From JBHIET01 sp046760785 (lineage in GTDB: Bacteria; Chloroflexota; Anaerolineae; B4-G1), in assembly GCA_046760785.1 (NCBI GenBank), contig JBHIET010000065.1, positions 1-19,615 of the forward strand: a stretch of 19,615 nucleotides of DNA. The letters run 5' to 3'. This document shows, piece after piece, positions 13,414 through 19,615 of this stretch; position 1 is the stretch's first letter, and every line of letters begins with the position of its first letter. The translations under genes were made by a program, and so were the position numbers. Below the pieces are notes generated by a model. The model was not told the DNA's origin and made no database searches. It was given only the letters and a program-made list of their open reading frames with translations.

Positions 13414-15564
13414 ATGGACAAGTCAGCTTTAACCCACAGGCTAATCTTTGTCGCCGTACTGTTGGTGGGGCTTTCGGGGCCGGCAGGCCGCGCTGCGCCG
13501 TCCCCAGCCGGCCTCACCCCGCTGGAGAGCTTGCTCAACCCGGATGGCAGCCTTGACCTGAGCACCGGCTTCAGCGGCGCACTCGACCCGACCGGCTGGC
13601 GCATGGAGTACGCGCCCGACGGTGCCCCGGTCTTTAAGCCGTTATTCCCGGCCGATACCTGGAACGCGCTCGGCTCCGGGGTGAACAACGCCGTCCGCGC
13701 CGTCGCGGTGGCGGGAGGGGATGTCTACGTCGGCGGTGATTTCACCGACGCCGGTGGGGTCACCAGCGCCGACCGCATCGCCCGCTGGGACGGCTCCTCC
13801 TGGAACGCGCTCGGCTCCGGGTTGAACGGCACCGTCCGCGCCATCGCGGTGGCGGGTGCCGATGTCTACGTCGGCGGTAATTTCACCGACGCCGGTGGGG
13901 TCACCAGCGCCGACCGCATCGCCCGCTGGGACGGCTCTGCCTGGAACGCGCTCGGCTCCGGCGTTTCCAACAACTGGGTGAGCGCCATCGCCATAGCCGG
14001 CGCGGACGTCTACGTCGGCGGTTACTTCACCAATGCGGGTGGTAATCCCAATACTGACTGCATCGCCCGTTGGGACGGCTCCACCTGGAACGCGCTCGGC
14101 TCCGGGCTGAACAACGCCGTCCAGGCGATTGCGGTAGTCGGACCGAACGTCTACGTCGGCGGCTCCTTCTACGACGCCGGGGGAGAGGCCGACGCCGACT
14201 GTATCGCCCGCTGGGACGGCTCCACCTGGCACGCGCTCGACTCTGGGCTTAACAGCCCGGTCTACGCCCTCGCAGCGGTCGGGTCGGACCTTTATGCCAA
14301 CGGGCTATTCACCGACGCTGGAGGAGAGGCCAACGCCGACTACGTCGCCCTCTGGGACGGCTCCACCTGGCACGCGCTCGGCTCTGGGTTGAACAGCACT
14401 GCCGGCGCCCTCGCGGTGGCCGGGCCGGACCTGTACGTCGGCGGCTGGTTCACCGACGCAGGAGGTAACGGTAACGCCGACCGCGTCGCCCGCTGGGATA
14501 CGACCGAACTCGCTCCGGCGTGGCACGAACTCGGCTCAGGCCTCAATGGCATCGTCGAGAGCATCGCAGTGGTGGGGGCAGACGTCTACGTCGGCGGCTG
14601 GTTCACCGACGCAGGAGGAAACGACAACGCCGATTACATCGCCCGCTGGGACGGCTCTGCCTGGAACGCGCTCGGCTCCGGCCTGAACGACGCCGTCCAC
14701 GCCATCGCGGTGGCGGGGGGGGATGTCTACGTCGGCGGCCGGTTCACCAACGCAGGCGGGAACGGCAATGCTGACTACATCGCCCGCTGGGACGGCTCCT
14801 CCTGGAACGCGCTCGGCTCCGGGCTGAACGATTACGTCAGCGCCATCGCAGTGGCGGGGGCAGACGTCTACATCGGCGGTTACTTTACCGACGCGGGAGG
14901 AAACGGCAACGCCGACTATATCGCCCGCTGGGACGGCTCCTCTTGGAACGCGCTCGGCAGCACCCCCCTGAGCTACCTGGTCTTTGCCATCGCGGTGGCC
15001 GGGGCGGACGTCTATGCCGGGGGCCGGTTCAGCAACGCCGGTGGAGACCTCAATGCCGATTATATCGCCCGCTGGGATGGCTCTGCCTGGCACGCACTCG
15101 GCAGCACGCCTCTGAACAAGTATGTCTTTACCATCGTGGTGGCCGGAACGGACGTCTATGCCGGCGGTTTCTTCACCAACGCGGGCGGAGACGGTAATGC
15201 TGACTACGTCGCCCGCTGGGACGGCTCGGCCTGGCACTCTCTTGGCTCTTGGCTCAATGATGATGTGTATGCCCTCGCGGTGGCCGGGCCGGATGTCTAT
15301 GTCTGCGGCGCCTTTACCGGCGCGGGCGGGGACGCCAACGCCAGCCGCATCGCCCGCTGGGACGGCTCCTCCTGGCACGCGCTCGGCTCCGGGCTGAACA
15401 GCTGGTGCCGGGCCGTCACAGTGGTCGGGCCGGACGTGTACGCCGGCGGCTACTTTACCGACGTGGGGGGAAACTCAGATGCCGACCGTGTCGCCCGCTG
15501 GGGGGGGAGGACCTATCGGACATTTTTGCCGCTCGTCCTGCTTAATTATGCCACCGCACCCTGA
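13414..15564 (+). CDS. Secreted 13-repeat protein, predicted beta-propeller (Rax2-like repeats)
   Basis: 716 residues. A signal peptide (about 1-27, LIFVAVLLVGLSGPAGRAA) is followed by a 55-residue linker and then 13 tandem repeats of about 47 residues from W83 to near the end. The consensus is WNALGSGLN, AIAVAGADVYVGG, FTDAGG, NADYIARWDGSS. Each repeat has the four-strand, Trp/Asp-ended look of a propeller blade, resembling the WSALGSGLNGTV...LYVGG repeats of Rax2-type proteins; 13 blades could make two propellers. The C-terminus (TYRTFLPLVLLNYATAP) matches the aromatic-LPLV(L/V) ending common on exported Chloroflexota proteins and may be a retention signal. Function is unknown; adhesion or scaffold is a guess. 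AGGAGGAGG precedes the ATG by 7 bases. Confidence 0.82.
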   Translation: MDKSALTHRLIFVAVLLVGLSGPAGRAAPSPAGLTPLESLLNPDGSLDLSTGFSGALDPTGWRMEYAPDGAPVFKPLFPADTWNALGSGVNNAVRAVAVAGGDVYVGGDFTDAGGVTSADRIARWDGSSWNALGSGLNGTVRAIAVAGADVYVGGNFTDAGGVTSADRIARWDGSAWNALGSGVSNNWVSAIAIAGADVYVGGYFTNAGGNPNTDCIARWDGSTWNALGSGLNNAVQAIAVVGPNVYVGGSFYDAGGEADADCIARWDGSTWHALDSGLNSPVYALAAVGSDLYANGLFTDAGGEANADYVALWDGSTWHALGSGLNSTAGALAVAGPDLYVGGWFTDAGGNGNADRVARWDTTELAPAWHELGSGLNGIVESIAVVGADVYVGGWFTDAGGNDNADYIARWDGSAWNALGSGLNDAVHAIAVAGGDVYVGGRFTNAGGNGNADYIARWDGSSWNALGSGLNDYVSAIAVAGADVYIGGYFTDAGGNGNADYIARWDGSSWNALGSTPLSYLVFAIAVAGADVYAGGRFSNAGGDLNADYIARWDGSAWHALGSTPLNKYVFTIVVAGTDVYAGGFFTNAGGDGNADYVARWDGSAWHSLGSWLNDDVYALAVAGPDVYVCGAFTGAGGDANASRIARWDGSSWHALGSGLNSWCRAVTVVGPDVYAGGYFTDVGGNSDADRVARWGGRTYRTFLPLVLLNYATAP
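13660..15513 (+). repeat. Tandem 141-bp coding repeat, 13 units
   Basis: Units start at each TGG of W(N/H)ALGS. The first two begin exactly 141 bases apart (13660, 13801). Units 1-2 and 8-9 are nearly identical over long stretches at the DNA level, unlike units 5 and 13, which indicates recent duplication or gene conversion on top of older copies. Unit 6 has a longer end (WDTTELAPA), and units 10-11 share a variant loop (GSTPL). Confidence 0.85.
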
Positions 15565-15582
15565 CCTTGCCGCGCCGGATGG

Positions 15583-15610
15583 TTGACATTTCCCAGGTTC
15601 AAGGTAAACT
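15583..15610 (+). promoter_or_regulatory. Promoter for hicB
   Basis: Perfect TTGACA (15583-15588), 16 bases, TAAACT (15605-15610). It starts 19 bases after the propeller stop. Identical hexamers and spacing occur upstream of the propeller gene. Confidence 0.65.
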
Positions 15611-15631
15611 CGCAACTGAGGAGGTGTAGTG

Positions 15632-15853
15632 ATGGCAGAGTATCACGTCGTCCTGATACCGGCCAAAGAAGGAGGATACACAGTAGTTGTACCTGCCCTG
15701 CCTGGTTGCGTGTCGGAAGGGGATACGGAAGAGGAGGCATTGGAGAACATCAAAGATACCATAGCGGGCTGGCTGATCGTCGCACGGAGACACGGGCTGT
15801 ACATCCCTGCGCCCGATCAGGTGAAATTAAGTACAGTGGGAATACCAGCATGA
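15632..15853 (+). CDS. hicB: HicB-family antitoxin (HicB-like N-terminal fold)
   Basis: 73 residues. The sequence AEYHVVLIPAKEGGYTVVVP, ALPGCVSEGDTEEEALENIK, DTIAGWLIVA is the HicB_like fold: two strands, the PxLPGCxSxGDTxEEAxxN motif and a helix. HicB neutralises the HicA mRNA interferase and may autoregulate. There is no obvious C-terminal DNA-binding domain in this short form. ATG 15632 is preferred to GTG 15629 because GAGGAGGT ends 6 bases before it. The TGA stop overlaps an ATG (ATGA, 15850-15853), the usual coupling point for a downstream hicA, but that ATG now opens a short meaningless frame. Confidence 0.85.
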   Translation: MAEYHVVLIPAKEGGYTVVVPALPGCVSEGDTEEEALENIKDTIAGWLIVARRHGLYIPAPDQVKLSTVGIPA

Positions 15854-15910
15854 TCCTAGGCTGCCAGCGCTTAGACCACGGAAGGTGCTTCGGGCGTATC
15901 CTCTCGAAAT

Positions 15911-15992
15911 GTAGGGGCGAACCCTTGCGGTCGCCCTGACGGGCAGGCTTCGTCCTGAGACTCAGCCCGAAGGGTGCAAGACCTGCCCCTAC
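15911..15992 (+). repeat. Inverted-end repeat inserted at the hicB-hicA junction
   Basis: GTAGGGGC (15911-15918) and GCCCCTAC (15985-15992) are perfect inverted ends. Inside, GGGCAGG (15941-15947) also pairs with CCTGCCC (15982-15988). The type (GTAGGGGCGAxCCTTGCGGTCGCCC) resembles a common intergenic repeat of environmental bacteria. It has no clear target duplication. The start of the remaining hicA frame falls within it. Confidence 0.55.
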
Positions 15993-16246
15993 CCCAGATA
16001 TTGAGGAGATACCTCCGGGCACTCAAAAAAGCGGGGTTTTACGAAGACCATAGCTCTGGCAGTCACATCATTCTTTACAAAGAGGGACGACCCAACCCTG
16101 TGTCTGTACCCTGGCACAACCGGGACTTGAAACGAGGAACATTGGCGGAGATTATCCGTCAGGCTGGCCTCACCGAGAAGAGTTTCTGGATCTACTGCAG
16201 CTCCCGGTGGCACATCTCTGATTCGCCCAGCAGGCAGCTGCGATGA
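15974..16246 (+). pseudogene. hicA: HicA-family mRNA interferase toxin, damaged at both ends
   Basis: The core LRALKKAGFYEDHSSGSHII, PVSVPWHNRDLKRGTLAEII, RQAGLTEKSF is a HicA double-stranded RNA-binding fold with the catalytic His retained in SGSH. The 5' end is abnormal: the only upstream in-frame start is GTG 15974, inside the 15911-15992 repeat and with no usable Shine-Dalgarno. The 3' end is frameshifted near 16181: the annotated frame gives SFWIYCSSRWHISDSPSRQL, whereas the neighbouring frame from 16183 reads FLDLLQLPVAHL and stops at 16221, which is the expected HicA ending. The toxin is therefore probably inactive while hicB is intact. A sequencing indel would explain the 3' end but not the 5' end. 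Confidence 0.72.
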
Positions 16247-19200
16247 GGCCGAACACTCCCAACCACACCCCACACTGGCTCTTCGCCGTACTGCTGCTCC
16301 TCATCCTGCTCGTCGCGGCAGGGCTGCGGTTGTACCGGCTGCCGGAACTACCCCTCGGCCTCCACTACGACGAGGCCGCCAACGGCATCCTGGCCGCCGA
16401 GATTGCCGGCGGAACCAAGACTCCCGTCTTTATCTCCTCCTACACCGGCAAGGAGGTCCTGTTCTTCTACTGGACCGCCTTGTTGATAAAGCTACTGGGC
16501 ACGACGCCGCTACCGCTGCGGCTGAGTGCAGCCCTGGCCGGGCTGGCGACCGTCGCGGCGACCGCCTGGGCGGTCAGCGAGCTGCTACACGGGCAGCGCG
16601 ACGCAAAGTGGATCGCCCTACTCAGCGCAGCCTTTCTCGCCACCTCCTTCTGGCACCTCGTCCTCAGCCGCTACGGGTTCCGCGCCATCACCCAGCCGCT
16701 CCTGCAAGCCCTGACCGTCGCTGCGCTGTGGCGGGGATTGCGCCCGGCCCCCTATTCCCCACCCCCAACCCCTCCCCTTCCCCCCGCATGCGGGGGGAAG
16801 GGGAGGGGCGAAGGGGAGAGGTTAGGGGGCGGGAACTTCCCCTGGCTCCTCCTGGCCGGCCTCCTCTGCGGCCTGACTGCCTACACCTACCTGGCCGCCC
16901 GCGCCTTCCCCATCCCCCTGGCGGCCGCGCTGCTGACCCTCCTCATCGCCGACCGGGGCCATCGCCGCGCCTGCGCAGGCCGACTCGCCCTCTTCGTTTC
17001 CGTCGCCGCCCTCACCCTGGCCCCGTTGGCCCGCTACTGGCTGACCCACCCCGGCAGCTTCCTCAACCGCACACAGCAGGTCGCTGCCGCCAACTGGGCC
17101 GCGGCCTGGGCCGGAATCCGCGCCTGCCTGGGGATGTTCTTCCTGCGAGGCGACCCCTACGTCCGCTTCAACCTTCCTCACCGTCCCCTCTTCGACCCCA
17201 TCACCGCCGTCCTGTTCCTCTTGGGCCTTGCCATTGTCGCCTGGCAGTTCATCCGCCTGCTGCGTGGTGCAAATCCCCCCCCCGCCCCCCTGTCCCCCTG
17301 CCCCTCTGCTCCTCTGCCCCCTTGCGCTCCCCCGCCCCCCTGCTCCTCCGCCCCCCTGCTCCCTCGCCCCTCTGCTCCCCTGTCCCTCGCCTCTTGCGTC
17401 TTCCTCCTCGCCTCCATCCCGACCATGCTCCTCCCTAGCGCCCTGGCCACCGGCGACGTCACACCCAGCAACCTGCGCACCGTCGGCCTCCTGCCCTTCA
17501 TCTACACCTTCCCCGCCTTGGGCCTGTGGGCGATCCTCGATGCAATTCACCGCCGTCTGCCAGCCGCCATTCGCAACTTCAGTACTTCACGAAATGCTCG
17601 TGGCGGATTGCCAAATCCGCCACTTTCCGCCGGATTTGGCAATCCAGCGGGAGCGTTTCGTGATCTACTGAATTTGTCATTGGTCATTGTTCATTGGTCA
17701 TTGGTCATTCTCCTTCTCGCCCTTTCAGGCTCCGTCACCGCAACCACCTACTTTGGCCGGTGGGCCGTATCCGCCGAGCTGTACTATGCTGCCGACGGCG
17801 ACCTGGTTGACGCTGCTGGCTATCTCAACCAGGCAGACCTGAGCGATGTCATCCCCTACGTCGCCAGCATCCACTACCACCACCCCACGCTGGCCTTCCT
17901 GGCCGAGGATTATGGCAAGATCCGCTGGCTCACCGGCGGGAGAACCGTCGTCTTCCCGGCGAAAGGAGAGGCGCTCCTGATCTTCCCGCGCTCGGCCTCA
18001 GCCAACCTGGCCTGGGTGCAGTCGCTGCTGCCGGACGACTCCCTCAGCGCCATAGTTCCCGGCCCCGATGGCGCACCCGCCTTTCACGTCCACCGCGTCG
18101 GGCCTGCCCTGAGCGAAGCCGAAGGGCCGACCTCCGACTTGGTTCCCACCTATCCGCTGAGCGCCGACCTGGCCCACGCCGTCACCTTGCTCGGCTACGA
18201 CGTCATCGGCCAGCCCCGCTCCGGCGCAAGCGTCCAAGTGGCTGTCTGGTGGCATGTGCTGACCCCCCCCGCGGAGGGAAACTATGGCCCCGTCGCGCGC
18301 CTCACCGACCCCTGGGGTTTCGGCTGGGGGGAGACCCAGCCCTTTCACTACCCCTCCGTGGAGTGGACGTCCGGCGAGGTGGTTGTGGATCACCTTTCGA
18401 TCCCGGTCGGGCCAGGTGCGCCCCCCGGCGACTACCTGGTCAACTTCAGCCTCTACTCGGCCCCGACCGACTCATCGCTGCCCGTGCTCGACGATGCGAG
18501 CCGCTACGCCGGCACCGCCGTCGAACTGCCCGTGCGCCTGGCCCGCGCCGCTGCGCCGCCCGATCCCGACGACCTGAACATACGCACCCGGCTGGACGTC
18601 CCTGCCGGCGGCATGACGCTGCTGGGGGTCAACCTGGACACGACCACCGCCCGGCCCGGCGAGCCGCTCTACCTCACCCTCTTCTGGCGGGCCGACGACG
18701 CGCCTTTGCCAAACTACGACGTCAGCCTCAGCCTGGACGACGAGACGCTCTACACAGGCACGCCCGTCCACGGCGCCTACCCCACCTCCCGCTGGACCGC
18801 CAGCGAGATCGTCGTAGATCGCTACGGCCTATGCTTGCCGCGCGATGCACAGCCAGGCGACCACTTCCTGCGGCTCCGCGTGAGTGATTTGTCGCTCGAC
18901 CTGGGTAGCGTCACCGTGCTGGCGACCGAGCGCACCTTCCAAGTCCCCGTCATCTCTCACCCCCTGACCGTTGGCCTGGGCAGCCAAGTCGAACTACTCG
19001 GCTACGACCTGACCTCCGACGAGACCGCGCCGGGAGAGACCCTCACCCTCACCCTGTACTGGCGGGCGCTGACCGAGATGGAGGAGAGTTACACCGTCTT
19101 CACCCACCTCCTGGCCCCCGACGGCTCGATGACCGGCCAGCATGATAGCCAGCCGGGCGATGGCGGCTATCCCACCAACCTGTGGCTGGCCGGCGAAGTC

Positions 19201-19362
19201 ATTACCGACATCCACGAAATCCCCGTCCGCGCCGACGCCTCACCGGGCGAGCACCGGCTGGAGGTGGGGATGTATGTCGCCGAGACCGGCGTGCGTCTAC
19301 CCGTCGCAGGCGCTCACGAAGACGCCATTTTCCTTCAGACGGTCACCGTCACCGGCCCGTAG
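16243..19362 (+). CDS. GT-C (GT39/ArnT-like) membrane glycosyltransferase with C-terminal beta-sandwich repeats
   Basis: 1039 residues. The N-terminal half is a multi-pass membrane protein like dolichyl-phosphate-mannose mannosyltransferases and ArnT: first helix LFAVLLLLILLVAAGLRLY, then GLHYDEAANG with the catalytic-type D43-E44 in the first outer loop, and SYTGKEVLFFYW. It should transfer a sugar from a polyprenyl-phosphate donor at the outer face of the membrane. After the last helix (about 478-496) comes an extracytoplasmic region with three related beta modules: LLGYDVIG (about 646-740), LLGVNLD (about 791-885) and LLGYDLTS (about 915-1025), each with an (L/V)xWW or TLxWRA strand and a PGDY/PGEH ending. 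Five intergenic-type repeats are embedded in frame. ATG 16243 overlaps the shifted hicA stop; its Shine-Dalgarno is weak. Confidence 0.85.
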   Translation: MRPNTPNHTPHWLFAVLLLLILLVAAGLRLYRLPELPLGLHYDEAANGILAAEIAGGTKTPVFISSYTGKEVLFFYWTALLIKLLGTTPLPLRLSAALAGLATVAATAWAVSELLHGQRDAKWIALLSAAFLATSFWHLVLSRYGFRAITQPLLQALTVAALWRGLRPAPYSPPPTPPLPPACGGKGRGEGERLGGGNFPWLLLAGLLCGLTAYTYLAARAFPIPLAAALLTLLIADRGHRRACAGRLALFVSVAALTLAPLARYWLTHPGSFLNRTQQVAAANWAAAWAGIRACLGMFFLRGDPYVRFNLPHRPLFDPITAVLFLLGLAIVAWQFIRLLRGANPPPAPLSPCPSAPLPPCAPPPPCSSAPLLPRPSAPLSLASCVFLLASIPTMLLPSALATGDVTPSNLRTVGLLPFIYTFPALGLWAILDAIHRRLPAAIRNFSTSRNARGGLPNPPLSAGFGNPAGAFRDLLNLSLVIVHWSLVILLLALSGSVTATTYFGRWAVSAELYYAADGDLVDAAGYLNQADLSDVIPYVASIHYHHPTLAFLAEDYGKIRWLTGGRTVVFPAKGEALLIFPRSASANLAWVQSLLPDDSLSAIVPGPDGAPAFHVHRVGPALSEAEGPTSDLVPTYPLSADLAHAVTLLGYDVIGQPRSGASVQVAVWWHVLTPPAEGNYGPVARLTDPWGFGWGETQPFHYPSVEWTSGEVVVDHLSIPVGPGAPPGDYLVNFSLYSAPTDSSLPVLDDASRYAGTAVELPVRLARAAAPPDPDDLNIRTRLDVPAGGMTLLGVNLDTTTARPGEPLYLTLFWRADDAPLPNYDVSLSLDDETLYTGTPVHGAYPTSRWTASEIVVDRYGLCLPRDAQPGDHFLRLRVSDLSLDLGSVTVLATERTFQVPVISHPLTVGLGSQVELLGYDLTSDETAPGETLTLTLYWRALTEMEESYTVFTHLLAPDGSMTGQHDSQPGDGGYPTNLWLAGEVITDIHEIPVRADASPGEHRLEVGMYVAETGVRLPVAGAHEDAIFLQTVTVTGP
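16769..16808. repeat. Perfect 40-bp palindrome inside the glycosyltransferase gene
   Basis: Two 20-base arms (16769-16788 and 16789-16808) are exact reverse complements centred on GCATGC, with no loop. Further pairing (CCCCCAA at 16762-16768 with TT and GGGGG near 16822-16829) extends it with a bulge. It is translated as PPLPPACGGKGRGEGE (residues about 176-189) in a loop between membrane helices. Confidence 0.85.
17274..17415 (+). repeat. 142-base A-free pyrimidine tract inside the glycosyltransferase gene
   Basis: No adenine occurs from 17274 to 17415. The tract is built from CCCCTCTGCTCC and CCCCCTG words and gives PSAPLPPCAPPPPCSSAPLL-type sequence (residues about 345-391), between two hydrophobic segments. 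It resembles intergenic C/T-rich repeats rather than coding DNA. Confidence 0.8.
17578..17672. repeat. 95-base nested hairpin inside the glycosyltransferase gene
   Basis: Three nested perfect arm pairs: TTCAGTA/TACTGAA (17578-17584, 17666-17672), CACGAAA/TTTCGTG (17588-17594, 17656-17662) and GGATTGCCAAATCC/GGATTTGGCAATCC (17605-17618, 17632-17645). It is read in frame as NARGGLPNPPLSAGFGNPAG (residues about 446-477). Confidence 0.85.
17676..17709 (+). repeat. Heptamer tandem array (GTCATTG, 4.9 units) inside the glycosyltransferase gene
   Basis: Units GTCATTG, GTCATTG, TTCATTG, GTCATTG, GTCATT follow without interruption. In frame they give SLVIVHWSLVIL (residues 479-490), the first half of the last predicted transmembrane helix, which continues as LLALSG. 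Confidence 0.85.
18107..18126 (+). repeat. Dispersed 20-mer repeat, copy 3
   Basis: CCCTGAGCGAAGCCGAAGGG, one base from the copy at 2191-2210. It is read in frame as part of GPALSEAEGP (residues about 620-630) of the glycosyltransferase. Confidence 0.75.
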
Positions 19363-19418
19363 GCTCGACATGCCGCTTGGGTGTGTTTCAAATAAGTTGG
19401 AGTAGCCGCGCTTTCCAT

Positions 19419-19615
19419 AGCGCGAAACGGCACGGCAAAGTAGATCGTTTTCCAGGCTCGTAGCCCCCGTCTCGGGGGCGTCGCGAGCGCGAAACGGCGC
19501 GGCAAAGTGGCCATCCGCATACGACGTCCCCGGGACGGGGACTTGGAGCTTGGGGTGAGTAGCAGCGTAGATCGTTTTCCAGGCTCGTAGCCCCCGTCTC
19601 GGGGGCGTCTCGAGC
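19419..19615 (+). repeat. Cluster of direct repeats and small hairpins at the right edge
   Basis: A 43-base direct repeat occurs at 19440-19482 and 19567-19609, 127 bases apart, continuing with one mismatch to CGAGC. Each copy holds the hairpin GCCCCCG-TCT-CGGGGGC (19463-19479 and 19590-19606). A 23-base unit beginning AGCGCGAAACGGC occurs at 19419-19441 and, with one change, at 19486-19508. Between them lies GTCCCC-GGGAC-GGGGAC (19526-19542), whose sequence through 19549 resembles 5585-5606. No gene is visible from 19363 to the end; the array probably continues beyond the window. Confidence 0.8.

Noticed and set aside
14536..15378. Minus-strand open frame of 280 codons opposite the propeller gene
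   Set aside because: It is a repetitive VPGGAVPAGD shadow created by the 141-bp coding repeat in a GC-rich genome; the plus frame has the signal peptide, RBS and stop.
13660..15513. CRISPR-like regular spacing
   Set aside because: The 141-base units have no unique spacers and encode a continuous protein repeat.
16822..17550. Minus-strand open frame of 242 codons inside the glycosyltransferase
   Set aside because: It is Gly/Gln/Glu low-complexity sequence produced by the pyrimidine tract read backwards.
19440..19609. CRISPR array at the right edge
   Set aside because: Only two copies 127 bases apart with other repeats between them; spacing and unit structure do not fit CRISPR.

Overview
The window is GC-rich and reads like a genome segment of a Chloroflexota (Anaerolineae-like) bacterium. 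This is inferred from style rather than from a marker gene: a class A penicillin-binding protein with a long Thr/Pro-rich tail, a secreted beta-propeller-type repeat protein ending in a FLPLVLL-type C-terminus, a GT-C glycosyltransferase carrying tandem beta-sandwich repeats, a V4R-domain protein, and many short dispersed GC-rich hairpin repeats of the kind common in that phylum. It is an ordinary chromosomal region with 17 protein-coding loci, one of them decayed. I see no rRNA, tRNA, CRISPR array, prophage or IS transposase.

Layout. At the left edge the 5' end of recA runs off the window on the minus strand. It is divergent from a GNAT acetyltransferase followed closely by a V4R-domain protein (plus strand). 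Convergent to these is a large class A PBP (minus). Next, still on minus, come a small unrecognised protein and a two-gene unit (a Cys-rich DUF6125-like protein and a flavodoxin-fold FMN reductase). A stand-alone receiver protein follows on plus, then a membrane-anchored hypothetical on minus. From 8.8 kb all genes are on plus: a PLP-dependent alpha-oxoamine synthase, a DUF401-type membrane protein, a small beta-rich protein coupled to galactokinase, a 13-repeat secreted protein, an intact hicB antitoxin with a damaged hicA toxin, and a 1039-residue membrane glycosyltransferase. The last 250 bases are intergenic repeats.

Hand-read sigma70-like promoters upstream of several genes (recA, GNAT, PBP, DUF6125, receiver, DUF401, small protein-galK, propeller, hicB) change the annotation. 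In three cases (GNAT, PBP, DUF401) the longest ORF begins inside the promoter, so a downstream start is preferred. A TTG start (DUF6125-like) and a GTG start (small protein at 5.1-5.5 kb) are chosen from Shine-Dalgarno spacing.

The most striking theme is repeat DNA in places where it must be tolerated. The glycosyltransferase ORF contains five different intergenic-type repeats, all kept in frame: a perfect 40-bp palindrome, a 142-base A-free tract, a 95-base nested hairpin, a heptamer tandem array that encodes part of a transmembrane helix, and a dispersed 20-mer. The PBP gene carries two more copies of the same 20-mer in its tail and another hairpin repeat in its cytoplasmic N-terminus. A 181-base MITE-like structured element with inverted ends and a 6-bp flanking duplication sits between the promoter and the ribosome-binding site of the propeller gene. 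Another repeat with inverted ends lies across the hicB-hicA junction. I find no convincing new multi-gene defence or biosynthetic system; the unusual biology here is repeat invasion of coding and leader sequences.
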